A DNA stretch of 64,000 nucleotides, taken from NCBI GenBank assembly GCA_045591095.1, contig JAZNSF010000007.1, forward strand, positions 12,121 to 76,120, read 5' to 3'. The position numbers and the translations under genes were made by a program. Position 1 is the first letter of the stretch. Every line of letters starts with the position of its first letter. This document shows positions 7,800-17,222 of the stretch, in pieces. The notes under the pieces were generated by a model. That model saw nothing but the letters and a program-made list of their open reading frames with translations. It was not told where the DNA came from and did not search any database. This DNA is from SIG440 sp045591095 (GTDB lineage Bacteria > Bacillota > Clostridia > Monoglobales > Monoglobaceae).

Positions 7800-9263
7800 T
7801 TAATATAACTTATACCAATCGGGTGTTCCGACTCCGTTTGAGTGCCAGGTCGAAAAATCTTCTTTCATTACTCGCATAATTGGCGCGAGCTTTTCTTCAG
7901 CTAGGTTTCCTTTTAAAAACTCGTAAAGATGCGAGTAAAGGCTGATTCGTTTTACGCCTTGCCCTAAAAGCCCCTTTTCTTTCCAATATTTTGAAAGCTT
8001 CAGGTAAAAATCAAAGGGTGTTTCAAAATATTCTACTGCTTTTCCCAAAGTCTTATAAAATCTTCCCGAGTTATAGTACCTTTCAAGGACATCCTCTACC
8101 GCTTTAAGAACCATAATCTCATCAAAGCTAAGCACATTTGTCGAAAACACTTCGTAGGGTGCAAAGTCAGAAAATTCTATACCATATTCCTTAGCTTTCG
8201 TCCGTAACGCAGAACCCTTTAAAAGCTTCAAAAACCCAAGTTGCAACACATGGGGATTTAGATTGTAGACCTCATTAAAAGATTTTTTAAATGAATCAAA
8301 ATCCTCTAAGGGAAGTCCTGCTATAAGGTCAAGGTGAAGCATTACATTAGTTTCTTGTCTTAGCCTCTTTACATTCCTTGATAATTTTTCTATATCCATA
8401 GACCTAGATATTTCTATTAAAGTATCGGGGTTGGTGGTTTGTACACCAATTTCAAACTGAATTTGCCCCACGTGTGCATTCTTCAAAAGTTCGATATCAC
8501 AGTCTTCCAAAAGGTCTGCCCCTATCTCAAAATGAAAGCAAGTATCTTTGCCATTGTTAATACAATATTCCCAAATTTCGTGGGCTCTTTTTCTATCTGC
8601 ATTAAAGGTTCGGTCGACAAATTTAACTGTCATAACCCTACTTTCTATAAACTTTGAAAGTTCTTTTTCCACCCTTCCTATCGACAAAAACCTCACGCCT
8701 TTTTCTACCGATGAAAGACAATAAGTACACGAAAAGGGACAGCCGCGGCTTGTTTCGTAGTAGACTAACTTTTCACCATTTACAACATTTTCAAGGTCTT
8801 TGTCAGCATAAGGAAATGGCAAAGAATCCATATCCAGTTGGGCACTTGAAGAAATCACCGTTCTTTCCTTTGGTGGATTTTCCAAAAGGCTCAAAACCGC
8901 GTCTTCCCCCTCGCCTTTTACTATGTAGTCAATGAAATCATTTTCGCCTAGTATCTTTTCGGCATCAAAAGAAACTTCGGGCCCTCCCAAAAATATTTTC
9001 CGCTCGGGCCTTAGCTTTTTTAAGGATTTAGAGATTTTAAGGACATACGAAATATTCCAGATATAACACGAAAAACCATATGCATCGCAATCACTTGCAT
9101 AAAGCTTTGAAAGCACGTTAAACTCAGGCTCATTTATGCTAAATTCAGAAAAGTCACACTCAAATCTTTTTTGCCTGGAGTACTCAGAAATATATCTGAC
9201 CGCAATATTGGTATGCACATATTTAGCATTTATTGCTACCATCAAAGTCTTATGCTTTTTCAT
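7800..9263 (-). CDS. B12-binding-domain radical SAM protein (DUF4080-like)
   Basis: A 487-aa protein with an N-terminal cobalamin-binding-like Rossmann domain (about residues 5-140). A radical SAM core follows, carrying the CxxxCxxC cluster motif (RGCPFSCTYC, about residues 174-181). The C-terminal region resembles DUF4080. These enzymes bind a 4Fe-4S cluster and SAM and often act on lipids, RNA or small metabolites; the substrate of this subgroup is not known to me. Its ATG overlaps the end of luxS by 14 nt, so translation is probably coupled. It is last in the rnc / Elp3-like / luxS block. Confidence 0.8.
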   Translation of the reverse strand: MKKHKTLMVAINAKYVHTNIAVRYISEYSRQKRFECDFSEFSINEPEFNVLSKLYASDCDAYGFSCYIWNISYVLKISKSLKKLRPERKIFLGGPEVSFDAEKILGENDFIDYIVKGEGEDAVLSLLENPPKERTVISSSAQLDMDSLPFPYADKDLENVVNGEKLVYYETSRGCPFSCTYCLSSVEKGVRFLSIGRVEKELSKFIESRVMTVKFVDRTFNADRKRAHEIWEYCINNGKDTCFHFEIGADLLEDCDIELLKNAHVGQIQFEIGVQTTNPDTLIEISRSMDIEKLSRNVKRLRQETNVMLHLDLIAGLPLEDFDSFKKSFNEVYNLNPHVLQLGFLKLLKGSALRTKAKEYGIEFSDFAPYEVFSTNVLSFDEIMVLKAVEDVLERYYNSGRFYKTLGKAVEYFETPFDFYLKLSKYWKEKGLLGQGVKRISLYSHLYEFLKGNLAEEKLAPIMRVMKEDFSTWHSNGVGTPDWYKLY

Positions 9264-9711
9264 ACTCTAAGTCGTCCTCTGTCTCGGTTTTAATTTTTTC
9301 TAAGTATTCCCTTGCTTCTTTTCTGGCGATTTTAGTGTTAAGAGTTTTATAATTTCCGCACTCTATTTCGCTGTTTCCCGGCATTTCGCCGCTATATAAC
9401 GAAATCTCTGAAAGTACTCTTTTTATCTCGTCTAAAACCTCAGAGTGATTTGCCTCCCTGATAAGCAAATAAAACCCCGTCTGACAGCCCATCGGTCCTA
9501 CATAGATTACGTCATCAGCCAGTTTTCCGTTTCGCATAAATGTCGCAAATAAATGCTCAAACGAATGCATCGCCTGATTGGACAAAACATCATCTGTATT
9601 TGGTTTTCTCATACGCAAGTCATAAGTGGTTATATCACCGTCAATTCTCGAAATATACACCCATTCTTTTATAAAGCGGTGGTCAACCGTAAAGCTTGCA
9701 ATTTTTTTCAT
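9250..9711 (-). CDS. luxS: S-ribosylhomocysteine lyase LuxS
   Basis: Cleaves S-ribosylhomocysteine to homocysteine and DPD, the autoinducer-2 precursor, in the activated methyl cycle. The metal ligands H49 and H53 (HSFEH) and C118 are present, as is the catalytic cysteine in GPMGC (C76). At 153 aa the length is normal. I chose the ATG at 9711 because AAGGTGA sits 8 nt upstream; a GTG at 9723 is in frame but falls inside that site. It lies between two radical SAM genes and overlaps the downstream one. No pfs (nucleosidase) gene is adjacent. Confidence 0.95.
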   Translation of the reverse strand: MKKIASFTVDHRFIKEWVYISRIDGDITTYDLRMRKPNTDDVLSNQAMHSFEHLFATFMRNGKLADDVIYVGPMGCQTGFYLLIREANHSEVLDEIKRVLSEISLYSGEMPGNSEIECGNYKTLNTKIARKEAREYLEKIKTETEDDLEYEKA

Positions 9712-9726
9712 ATATAAATTCACCTT

Positions 9727-10698
9727 CTATGGCTTTACCAACGCGCAAAGCTCTAAATTATATTGTTCCTTAAAATAGATTTTGTTGGACTTTTTGTGTC
9801 CGATTACTTTAGAAACATCGCCCTTTTGGCACAAAAACTCTATTTTCCCGTCCTTTGTGCCATTTTCCAAAAGCTGTTTTTCTATTTTGTCCCTGAAAAT
9901 AAGACCCTCCACAATCTCGCCAAAGGCAGGATGATACGGCCCCGCAACAACTGTCTCGCCATCATCTAGTTCCTCTGACGCATGAAGACCAAGCCTTATT
10001 ACATCTATATTTGCCTCTCTGAATGAAACAACAGCATCTTTTGCCAAAAGAGCTGCTTCTTCCAAAGAATAAGGCTTATAAAACCCAGCGTTATAATATT
10101 TTTCAATGGCAGTACCCTTTAAAGTTAACACCGGATAAATCCTGACGCAGTCAGGCGAAAGCGCGATTATATCCTTGACAGTCTTTTTGTCCTTTTCGGG
10201 GGTCGAGCCATACATTCCAAGCATCATCTGGTGGCCAAGCCCTATGCCTTTTTCTCTTATAAGACGAGATGCACGAACAACCGATTCAAAATCATGTCCT
10301 CTGTTGTTCATTTTAAGAACCTCGTCGTCGCTGCTTTGTACGCCAAGCTCTATCATGGTGACGTTATAGCGCTTAAGAAGGTCTAAACCAGCATCGTTTA
10401 TGCAGTCAGGCCGAGTGGATAAACGCACGCCCGAAACCTTAGGAAAAAACTCTGCCACAACTTCCAGAAATTCTTTTTGTAAGGGCATTGGAAGCCCCGT
10501 AAAGCTTCCTCCAAAAAATGCTACTTCAACCAAAGAATCTTCCCCGTCTATTGTAGACAAAAACTTTTTTATCAGTACTCTTACATCATCTTTGGTAACT
10601 TCGGTCTCGATACCGGTAATTTTCTTTTGACTGCAAAAAGCGCAGTCGTGAGGGCAACCACGATGAGGTATAAAGATTGGTAAATTATACTTTCTCAT
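9727..10698 (-). CDS. Elp3-like radical SAM protein without acetyltransferase domain
   Basis: A 323-aa radical SAM protein with the cluster motif C15-x3-C19-x2-C22 (CPHDCAFC), VAFFGGSFTGLP and an ELGVQSSDDEVL segment. These are typical of the COG1243/Elp3-type fold found next to rnc in many Clostridia. The GNAT domain of true Elp3 is missing, so tRNA wobble-uridine acetylation cannot be assumed. The start overlaps the end of rnc by 14 nt, indicating one operon. The reaction is unknown; a role in RNA metabolism is suggested only by the neighbour. Confidence 0.8.
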   Translation of the reverse strand: MRKYNLPIFIPHRGCPHDCAFCSQKKITGIETEVTKDDVRVLIKKFLSTIDGEDSLVEVAFFGGSFTGLPMPLQKEFLEVVAEFFPKVSGVRLSTRPDCINDAGLDLLKRYNVTMIELGVQSSDDEVLKMNNRGHDFESVVRASRLIREKGIGLGHQMMLGMYGSTPEKDKKTVKDIIALSPDCVRIYPVLTLKGTAIEKYYNAGFYKPYSLEEAALLAKDAVVSFREANIDVIRLGLHASEELDDGETVVAGPYHPAFGEIVEGLIFRDKIEKQLLENGTKDGKIEFLCQKGDVSKVIGHKKSNKIYFKEQYNLELCALVKP

Positions 10699-11359
10699 TT
10701 TTTATACCTAAGGCTCTAAAAGCCTCTTTTGCAGCATTCTGTTCTGCCAGTTTACGGCTTTTGCCATTCCCAAAGCCAATTATTTTGCCCTTATAAAGCG
10801 CTTCCACAAAAAATTCGGGGTTATGGTCAGGACCCTTCTTTTCCTTCATTCGATATTTAACAACATCGTTATCCTTGTCGCGTTTTTGGAAATAGATTTG
10901 TAGCTCCGACTTATAGTTCGGCTCGGAAATAACCTCTACCTTTTCTATCCTGTCGCCAAATGCGTTTAAGGTCCATTTTTTTGCCTCTTCAATGCCACCA
11001 TCTAGGAAAATAGCACCCAAAATAGCCTCAAAAGTGTCTGCAAGCACCGAATCCTTATCTTTTCCTCTGCTCATAGCCTCAGACCTTCCAAGTTTTAGGG
11101 CATCGCCAAGGTTCATCTCGCGGGCAAGCTCTGCCAAAGACTTTTCACATACCAGTATTGCACGTATCTTAGTAAGGTCTCCCTCGTCCGAGTCTGGATA
11201 CATCTCATATATTTTTGTAGCAATTACATACGAAAGAACACTATCTCCCAAAAACTCTAAACGCTGGTTGCTTTCGATTTTCAGGTCATTCGCCAGCGAA
11301 ATATGCGTAAGCGCCAGCTTTAATAAAGAGCTATCTTTAAATTTATATTTTATATCCAA
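10685..11359 (-). CDS. rnc: Ribonuclease III
   Basis: Cuts double-stranded RNA, including rRNA precursors and structured mRNAs. The signature NQRLEFLGDSV is at residues 31-41, with acidic E35 and D39. The second acidic cluster lies in DTFEAILGAIFLDGG, and a dsRNA-binding domain follows at about 152-220 (LAEQNAAKEA near the end). The start is TTG at 11359, preceded at a distance by AAAGGA. It leads the rnc, Elp3-like radical SAM, luxS, DUF4080 block and is separated from acpP by a strong terminator. Confidence 0.93.
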   Translation of the reverse strand: MDIKYKFKDSSLLKLALTHISLANDLKIESNQRLEFLGDSVLSYVIATKIYEMYPDSDEGDLTKIRAILVCEKSLAELAREMNLGDALKLGRSEAMSRGKDKDSVLADTFEAILGAIFLDGGIEEAKKWTLNAFGDRIEKVEVISEPNYKSELQIYFQKRDKDNDVVKYRMKEKKGPDHNPEFFVEALYKGKIIGFGNGKSRKLAEQNAAKEAFRALGIKNEKV

Positions 11360-11407
11360 ATTACATCAAATCCTTTTCCCTCGGTTTTTAAGGTTTTATA
11401 TCTATTC

Positions 11408-11450
11408 AAAAAAATCAAACGAACTGCTGTTTTAAAGTAACAGCAGTTCG
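11408..11450 (-). terminator. Terminator after acpP
   Basis: A perfect 12-bp stem, CGAACTGCTGTT (11420-11431) with AACAGCAGTTCG (11439-11450). On the minus strand a T run follows shortly after (A run 11408-11414). Confidence 0.85.
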
Positions 11451-11463
11451 CATTTTTACAATC

Positions 11464-11694
11464 TTAACATTTTGTATTGATATAGTTTACTGCATCTCCT
11501 ACAGTTGAAATTTCGTCGGCATCCTCATCGGGGATTTCCAGATCAAATTCCTCCTCGAGTGCCATCATAAGCTGTACCAAAGCCAGTGAATCTGCCTCCA
11601 AATCGTTGATAAATGACGATTCCATAGTAATAGTACTCTCATCAATATCAAGCTGTTCTGCCGTAATTTCCTTTACTTTTCCAAAAACATCCAT
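11464..11694 (-). CDS. acpP: Acyl carrier protein
   Basis: Carries fatty-acyl intermediates on a phosphopantetheine arm attached to Ser36 of the DSL motif (ADSLALVQ). It is a small acidic four-helix protein of 76 aa. The ATG at 11694 is chosen because AGGAGGG lies 9 nt upstream; an in-frame TTG at 11700 is too close to it. It has its own promoter and terminator, so it is a single-gene unit here rather than part of a fab operon. Confidence 0.92.
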   Translation of the reverse strand: MDVFGKVKEITAEQLDIDESTITMESSFINDLEADSLALVQLMMALEEEFDLEIPDEDADEISTVGDAVNYINTKC

Positions 11695-11734
11695 TTTCAA
11701 AATCCCTCCTCATATAGTCTATATGTTTTCATAT

Positions 11735-11764
11735 AATATACCATACAACCTACTCTGTAGTCAA
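11735..11764 (-). promoter_or_regulatory. Promoter of acpP
   Basis: On the minus strand TTGACT (11764-11759), an 18-bp spacer, TATATT (11740-11735). No FapR-type operator was recognised. Confidence 0.7.
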
Positions 11765-11802
11765 TACAAATTTACTCAAATTTTCCACCTTTAGGTATTT
11801 TT

Positions 11803-12345
11803 TTATTTGAAAGTAATTAAATGTCGGTTTTTGACAATATAATCAATGCCCGAATATACAGTCAAAACAACAGCCAGCACAACCAGCCAGAAGGTAAGGT
11901 CAAACCTCCCCCATGAAAGCGGAATTACTAAGTCAAGCATAACCCCGATAGTCGCCGCCATCTGTGAAACAGTCTTAAGCTTTCCCCAATTGCTTGCAGC
12001 AATAACAGTATTCTCGCCCATAGCAAGCTGTCTTATGCCGGTAACAATAAGTTCTCTCGCGATAATAATCATTACAACCCAGGAGTTTATATATACCGCC
12101 TCTTTGACTTCCATAAGGCAAACCAAAGCCGATATGGTGAGTATCTTGTCAGCAAGTGGGTCCATGAGCTTACCGAATGTTGTTACCTGATTGTTTTTTC
12201 TTGCCAAAAATCCATCAAGCTGGTCGGTAAGTGAAGCAAGTATAAAGATTGCTATAGCCACCATATAAAAGCCCGAATTAAGCGCCCACATAAAAATCGG
12301 CACCATTATTACTCTAAGCAGTGTAAGCATATTGGGTACATTCAT
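11803..12345 (-). CDS. pgsA: CDP-diacylglycerol-glycerol-3-phosphate 3-phosphatidyltransferase
   Basis: Makes phosphatidylglycerophosphate, the first committed step to phosphatidylglycerol, in the membrane. The CDP-alcohol phosphotransferase signature is complete: DQLDGFLAR, then G and D...D in FGKLMDPLADK. At 180 aa it has several hydrophobic helices. The start codon directly follows the rimO stop (TAA then ATG), so it is the last gene of the recA-recX-rimO-pgsA operon. Confidence 0.93.
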   Translation of the reverse strand: MNVPNMLTLLRVIMVPIFMWALNSGFYMVAIAIFILASLTDQLDGFLARKNNQVTTFGKLMDPLADKILTISALVCLMEVKEAVYINSWVVMIIIARELIVTGIRQLAMGENTVIAASNWGKLKTVSQMAATIGVMLDLVIPLSWGRFDLTFWLVVLAVVLTVYSGIDYIVKNRHLITFK

Positions 12346-13680
12346 TTATACATCCTCCTCTTTTGTCTGTCCGTATAAATCATATTCGGAGTAGTCGGTT
12401 ATTTCAACACGGGCAAATTCGCCTGGGTTAATCTTTTTGTTGCTTGTAAAGAACACCTTGCCGTCAACTTCCTCTGAGTCGCCGCTCGTTCTGCCGAAGT
12501 ATTGCTTTATAATTGCATCATAGCCTTCTGTCAGGACCTCCAGATTTTGCCCTACACGTGCCTTATTAAGCTCCTCAGACACTGCCGCCTGGTCAACCAT
12601 TATAATTTCCTGTCGTCTGAGCTTTTCTTCCTCGTCAAGCTGACCGCTCATTTTTGCAGCAGGAGTTCCCTCTTCCTCAGAATACGAGAATGCGCCAAGA
12701 CGGTCAAATTCCATTTCGGTAACAAAATCCCGAAGTTCTTCAAACTGATCCTCCGTCTCGCCCGGAAATCCAACAATCAATGTAGTTCTGATTACAGCAT
12801 CTGGAATCCGGCTACGGATTTTTTTAACCAAAGCAGTAAGTTTTTCTTTATTGGTTCTTCTTCCCATCAGCTTTAGTATTTCATCGTTACAATGCTGTAT
12901 TGGTATATCAAAGTAATTGCAGATTTTTTCGTTTTCGGCAATCACTTCTATGAGAGCATCTGAAAGAAGCTCGGGATAAAGATAATGAAGTCTTATCCAT
13001 TTAAGCTCGTCTATCTTACAAAGTTCTTTTAAAAGCTCGGGGAGCTTATATTCGCCATATAGGTCAATTCCGTATCTGGTGGTGTCCTGAGCAATAACTA
13101 CAAGCTCTTTTGCGCCATTTTTAACCAAATCCTTAGCTTCTGATACAATGTCCTCCAGCTTTCGGCTTCTGTATTTGCCCCTGATTGATGGTATTACACA
13201 ATACGTACAGTGATTGTCGCAACCCTCGGCAATCTTTAAATACGCCATATAAGAAGGCGTTGTAACATGGCGTTTTAGACCACTTTCGTTTATATAATCA
13301 CCACAGCAATAAACATTTTGGTCTGTTTTTTGATAGTTTTTAAGTATTTCAACTATCTTGTCATAATCGTTTGTGCCGATAACCACATCAACCTCGGGAA
13401 GCTCTTTTTTAAGTTCTTCCTGATATCTTTGGCTCATACATCCGGTAACAACCAAAATCTTGTCGTCTCCGTCTTTTTTGTATCTAGCATGTTCCAGTAT
13501 ACAATCAATCGACTCCTGTTTTGCAGAGTCAATAAACGCGCAAGTGTTGACAATCATAATGTCAGCATCTTCTTCGTCAGCACAAATTTCAAATCCGCTT
13601 GTTTCCAATAGGGCAAGCATCTGTTCTGCATCAACCAGATTTTTAGAACAACCCAGCGAAACCATTGAAACTTTCTTCAA
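12346..13680 (-). CDS. rimO: Ribosomal protein S12 methylthiotransferase RimO
   Basis: A radical SAM enzyme that adds a methylthio group to a conserved aspartate of ribosomal protein S12. The N-terminal UPF0004 domain carries C11, C47 and C81 for one 4Fe-4S cluster. The radical SAM domain has C154, C158 and C161 (GCDNHCTYC). A TRAM domain ends the 444-aa protein. The N-terminus MKKVSMVSLGCSKNLVDAE favours RimO over MiaB. It overlaps recX by 4 nt, which couples their translation. Confidence 0.93.
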   Translation of the reverse strand: MKKVSMVSLGCSKNLVDAEQMLALLETSGFEICADEEDADIMIVNTCAFIDSAKQESIDCILEHARYKKDGDDKILVVTGCMSQRYQEELKKELPEVDVVIGTNDYDKIVEILKNYQKTDQNVYCCGDYINESGLKRHVTTPSYMAYLKIAEGCDNHCTYCVIPSIRGKYRSRKLEDIVSEAKDLVKNGAKELVVIAQDTTRYGIDLYGEYKLPELLKELCKIDELKWIRLHYLYPELLSDALIEVIAENEKICNYFDIPIQHCNDEILKLMGRRTNKEKLTALVKKIRSRIPDAVIRTTLIVGFPGETEDQFEELRDFVTEMEFDRLGAFSYSEEEGTPAAKMSGQLDEEEKLRRQEIIMVDQAAVSEELNKARVGQNLEVLTEGYDAIIKQYFGRTSGDSEEVDGKVFFTSNKKINPGEFARVEITDYSEYDLYGQTKEEDV

Positions 13681-14150
13681 TCCTCTTTACCTCCACTTAC
13701 ACCGATTTTAAGTTTTTTAAAGCAACTGTTGATATCATAAATCCCAAAGCCTCGCCTCATTAAATGTGCTTTTGCCTTTTCAAGCTCCTTTAAATCGGTA
13801 AAAACTGTGTCGCCAAAGCGCACCTGAACGTACTTTTCCAGATATTCATCCGGGTCTTCTTCCAAAAGTGATGCCGCTTTTTCCACAATTTTTTGGGATA
13901 TACCCTTTGCCAAAAGTTCCTGCTTTATACGATACATACCCTTAAGTCCAACAACCAAGGCATCGTGTATATACATTTTTGCGTATTCCTCGTCGTTTAT
14001 TACGCCTGCTTTACAAAATTCCGAGATAACTTCCTCAGCGACCATTTCATCGCAGCCGCTATGAACAAGCTTTCTAAAAATTTCCTGGCAGGTGTATGAC
14101 TTAAACCCAAGTCTTTTTGCAACGAATTTTTTTGCTTGTTCTTTGTCCAT
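13677..14150 (-). CDS. recX: RecA regulator RecX
   Basis: A small helical protein (157 aa) of the RecX family, which in other bacteria caps or destabilises RecA filaments. Tandem three-helix repeats are visible in the pattern (RKLVHSGCDEMVAEEVISEF, KQELLAKGISQKIVEK, AKAHLMRRGFG). It lies 27 nt downstream of recA in the same operon and overlaps rimO by 4 nt. Both context and sequence support the call. Confidence 0.88.
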   Translation of the reverse strand: MDKEQAKKFVAKRLGFKSYTCQEIFRKLVHSGCDEMVAEEVISEFCKAGVINDEEYAKMYIHDALVVGLKGMYRIKQELLAKGISQKIVEKAASLLEEDPDEYLEKYVQVRFGDTVFTDLKELEKAKAHLMRRGFGIYDINSCFKKLKIGVSGGKED

Positions 14151-14177
14151 TAGCGTATCTCCAGTTTATTGCGATTT

Positions 14178-15245
14178 CTATTTCTTCTTAGCAGGCTTTG
14201 GAACGGGCCTAAACTCAGTTGATGCGCCCATGTCTTCTTCGCCCGAAAGCTCAAGCGCAGGAAGTCCGGCTTTCTCACGGATTTTGGTTTCAAGTTCAAA
14301 GCACAGTGCCTCGTCTTCTTCAAGAAGCTTCTTAACTGCTTCACGGCCCTGGCCCAATTTTTCGTCATTATACGAGAACCACGAACCTGATTTTTGAATT
14401 ACTCCAAAATCAACGCCCACGTCAACGATATTTCCAGTCTTTGATATACCTTCGCCGTATATAATATCAAATTCTGCTTCCTTAAATGGTGGCGCAACCT
14501 TGTTTTTTACAACCTTTACGCGAGTATGGTTACCCACTGCGCCCTCGTCGCCTTTCACGGTTTCGGTGCGTCTTACGTCCATTCTTACCGATGCATAATA
14601 CTTAAGAGCTCGTCCGCCCGCAGTTGTCTCGGGGTTACCAAACATAACACCAACCTTTTCACGAAGCTGGTTTATAAATATTGCAGTGGTATTTGACTTA
14701 CTTACAACCGAAGTAAGCTTTCTTAAGGCCTGCGACATAAGCCTTGCCTGAAGTCCTACGTGCGAATCACCCATAAGGCCCTCTATTTCCTGCTTTGGAA
14801 CAAGTGCCGCAACCGAGTCAATAACTATTACATCAATTGCTCCCGAACGTACCAGCTGCTCGGTGATTTCAAGTGCCTGTTCACCTGTGTCGGGCTGCGA
14901 AACAATCAAGTCGTCAATTTTGACGCCCAGCTTTTCGGCATAAACAGGGTCAAGTGCATGCTCGGCATCAATAAATGCCGCTTCACCGCCTAACTTCTGA
15001 GCCTCAGCTACAATATGGAGAGCAACAGTGGTCTTACCTGATGACTCGGGACCATAAATTTCGATTATACGGCCTCTCGGCACACCGCCTATTCCAAGAG
15101 CAATGTCTAAAGACATAGAGCCTGTAGGTATTGCCTCAACCTCAACACTTGTCTTTTCACCAAGGCGCATAACCGCACCCGCGCCGTATTGTTTTTCTAT
15201 CTGTCCAAAAACACTTTCCAGTGCTTTTCTTTTTTCTTCCTGCAT
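14178..15245 (-). CDS. recA: Recombinase RecA
   Basis: Forms filaments on single-stranded DNA, catalyses strand exchange and triggers SOS self-cleavage reactions. Walker A GPESSGKT is at residues 65-72; VIVIDSVAALVPK and the TTAGGRALKYYASVR segment are conserved. The ATG at 15245 is preferred (355 aa) because AAAGGTGG lies about 8 nt upstream; an in-frame GTG at 15257 falls within that site. It has its own promoter at 15299-15327. I do not see a CGAAC-N4-GTTCG LexA box in the leader. Confidence 0.97.
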   Translation of the reverse strand: MQEEKRKALESVFGQIEKQYGAGAVMRLGEKTSVEVEAIPTGSMSLDIALGIGGVPRGRIIEIYGPESSGKTTVALHIVAEAQKLGGEAAFIDAEHALDPVYAEKLGVKIDDLIVSQPDTGEQALEITEQLVRSGAIDVIVIDSVAALVPKQEIEGLMGDSHVGLQARLMSQALRKLTSVVSKSNTTAIFINQLREKVGVMFGNPETTAGGRALKYYASVRMDVRRTETVKGDEGAVGNHTRVKVVKNKVAPPFKEAEFDIIYGEGISKTGNIVDVGVDFGVIQKSGSWFSYNDEKLGQGREAVKKLLEEDEALCFELETKIREKAGLPALELSGEEDMGASTEFRPVPKPAKKK

Positions 15246-15298
15246 TATAAAAACCACCTTTCAAGCAATACTAAACCATCTTGATTAAGCTACTATAT

Positions 15299-15327
15299 AT
15301 TGTATTACATTTGCCCTATAAAGTCAA
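15299..15327 (-). promoter_or_regulatory. Promoter of the recA operon
   Basis: On the minus strand TTGACT (15327-15322), a 17-bp spacer, TACAAT (15304-15299). It lies in the 100-bp gap behind the sugar-nucleotide operon. Confidence 0.75.
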
Positions 15328-15346
15328 TATAAAGAGCAATCAATTC

Positions 15347-17203
15347 TTACGCAAGAGTCTTGTCCTCTTTATATTTTGATTTATAAAGATATGTAGGCAC
15401 GACCTCTGCCATTACGGATTTTATTTCGTCGTCACTGCCACCCAAAGATTCTCTTAGACGCACAAGCTTTGATTCAAGCTCATCAATGGTAATATCAATG
15501 GGCTGTCCCACAAAAACTTTGTTATGAGCAGTTTTTCCGAGGCCCTCTTCGTCCATAAGCAGTTCCTCGTAAAGCTTTTCGCCAGGTCTGAGGCCCGAAA
15601 ACTCAATCTTAATATCAACATCCGGTCTGTAACCAGATAAACTTATCATTTTTTTCGCAAGGTCGCAAATTTTAACCGGTTGACCCATATCAAGCACAAA
15701 AATTTCGCCACCATGAGCATAAGCCGCTGCCTGAAGCACCAGCTGTGCGGCCTCGGGTATAGTCATAAAGTACCTTGTTATTTCAGGGTGAGTAACGGTC
15801 ACAGGTCCTCCTGCTTCAATCTGTTTTCTGAATCTTGGCACTACCGAACCGTGAGAACCAAGAACATTTCCAAATCTTACTGCAACAAACTCGGTCTTAC
15901 CCAGTTTTTGAAGTGTCTGAACAATCATTTCGCACATACGCTTGCTGGCACCCATTATATTTGTGGGATTTACTGCCTTATCGGTCGAAATCATCACAAA
16001 TCGTTTTGTATTATATTTCGCCGCAGTCTTTGCGGTATTGTATGTTCCAAAAACATTGTTCTTTATAGCCTCTGCAGGACTAAATTCCATAAGTGGCACG
16101 TGCTTGTGGGCCGCCGCATGAAATACAATATCAGGGCGGTATATATCAAATATTTCGTCAAGTCTTGCTCTGTCACGCACTGATGCAATAATCACTTCTA
16201 TGTCTGCATCGGGATACTTTTCTTCAAGTTCGGTCTGTACTTCATAAGTAGTATTTTCGTATATATCAAGAACTATCAGTTGTTTTGGACCAAACCTCAT
16301 AATCTGGCGACAAAGCTCAGAGCCAATTGACCCGCCACCACCGGTAACAAGTATAATTTTGCCGCGTATATCCTTTTCCAGAAGTTCGTTATCAAGCACA
16401 ATGGGGTCGCGTTCCAAAAGGTCCTGGATGTTTATGGGTCTCATTTTCTGAAGTGTTGCGTTTGCATTAAGCGATGCTTCCATCCCGGGAAGAATCTTTA
16501 CTTTCTTTCCGGTAGAGCTGCAGATATCAAGTATCTCGGCGCGTTTCTTGGGGTCAATTGTATATATAGCAAAAACAATCTCGTCAACATCCATTTGCTT
16601 ACATATGCGCACTATGTCGTTTCGGTTTCCAAGAACTTTGGTTCCGTACATATGCTGTCCCTTTTTGGCTGGGTCATCATCAATAAGTCCCACAACATTA
16701 AAGTTAAGCCGGTTATTTTCCAAAGTTTCGCGAAGCAGTGCAACCGCTAAGCGACCTGCACCGATAACCAAAACTCTTTTACTTACGCCTACCTGATGCT
16801 CTCTTATGGCCTTGTACATAACTCTTTGACCAAACCTCAGCCAGCATATCAAGGTAGTTACAGCAATATTTGCGGCTATGTTGAATTTAAGAAAATACAC
16901 ATCTGTCGAAAAGAACTCACCACATATAACCGACACCGAAAAAGCAACCAGGCATCCGGAAATCAAACGGATATAATCCCTGTGGGCCGCCCTTACCCAG
17001 TCAGTTTTATAAACCGAGAACAAGGAAAGTGCCACCAAATACGCCCATATGCTCGCAACTATCAAGGCCCTGCCTTCCCACACATGCTCCGAAAGAGTTG
17101 CTGTCGGGAACACAAATATTGTCATTGCAACAAACGCCGCAACAACCAACACTATATCCAGCAAAAAAAGGTATCTGTTTCTTATTCTATCAATAAATTC
17201 CAT
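15347..17203 (-). CDS. Membrane nucleotide-sugar dehydratase/epimerase (CapD/FlaA1/WbpM type)
   Basis: A 618-aa protein with four N-terminal membrane helices (about residues 10-125), a middle Rossmann domain (VLVIGAGRLAVALL) and a C-terminal SDR domain with GGGGSIGSE. This is the layout of large UDP-GlcNAc 4,6-dehydratases such as CapD and WbpM. A catalytic Lys lies in the MGASKRMCE region. I start it at the ATG 17203 with AAAGGAAG upstream; a longer frame would run into the upstream epimerase. It is last in the capE-F-G operon, where it may supply a second 4-keto sugar for a surface glycan. Confidence 0.85.
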   Translation of the reverse strand: MEFIDRIRNRYLFLLDIVLVVAAFVAMTIFVFPTATLSEHVWEGRALIVASIWAYLVALSLFSVYKTDWVRAAHRDYIRLISGCLVAFSVSVICGEFFSTDVYFLKFNIAANIAVTTLICWLRFGQRVMYKAIREHQVGVSKRVLVIGAGRLAVALLRETLENNRLNFNVVGLIDDDPAKKGQHMYGTKVLGNRNDIVRICKQMDVDEIVFAIYTIDPKKRAEILDICSSTGKKVKILPGMEASLNANATLQKMRPINIQDLLERDPIVLDNELLEKDIRGKIILVTGGGGSIGSELCRQIMRFGPKQLIVLDIYENTTYEVQTELEEKYPDADIEVIIASVRDRARLDEIFDIYRPDIVFHAAAHKHVPLMEFSPAEAIKNNVFGTYNTAKTAAKYNTKRFVMISTDKAVNPTNIMGASKRMCEMIVQTLQKLGKTEFVAVRFGNVLGSHGSVVPRFRKQIEAGGPVTVTHPEITRYFMTIPEAAQLVLQAAAYAHGGEIFVLDMGQPVKICDLAKKMISLSGYRPDVDIKIEFSGLRPGEKLYEELLMDEEGLGKTAHNKVFVGQPIDITIDELESKLVRLRESLGGSDDEIKSVMAEVVPTYLYKSKYKEDKTLA

Positions 17204-17222
17204 ACGCTTTCTTCCTTTACGT

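Noticed and set aside
15246..15346. LexA (SOS) operator before recA
   Set aside because: No CGAAC-N4-GTTCG match in the promoter or leader.
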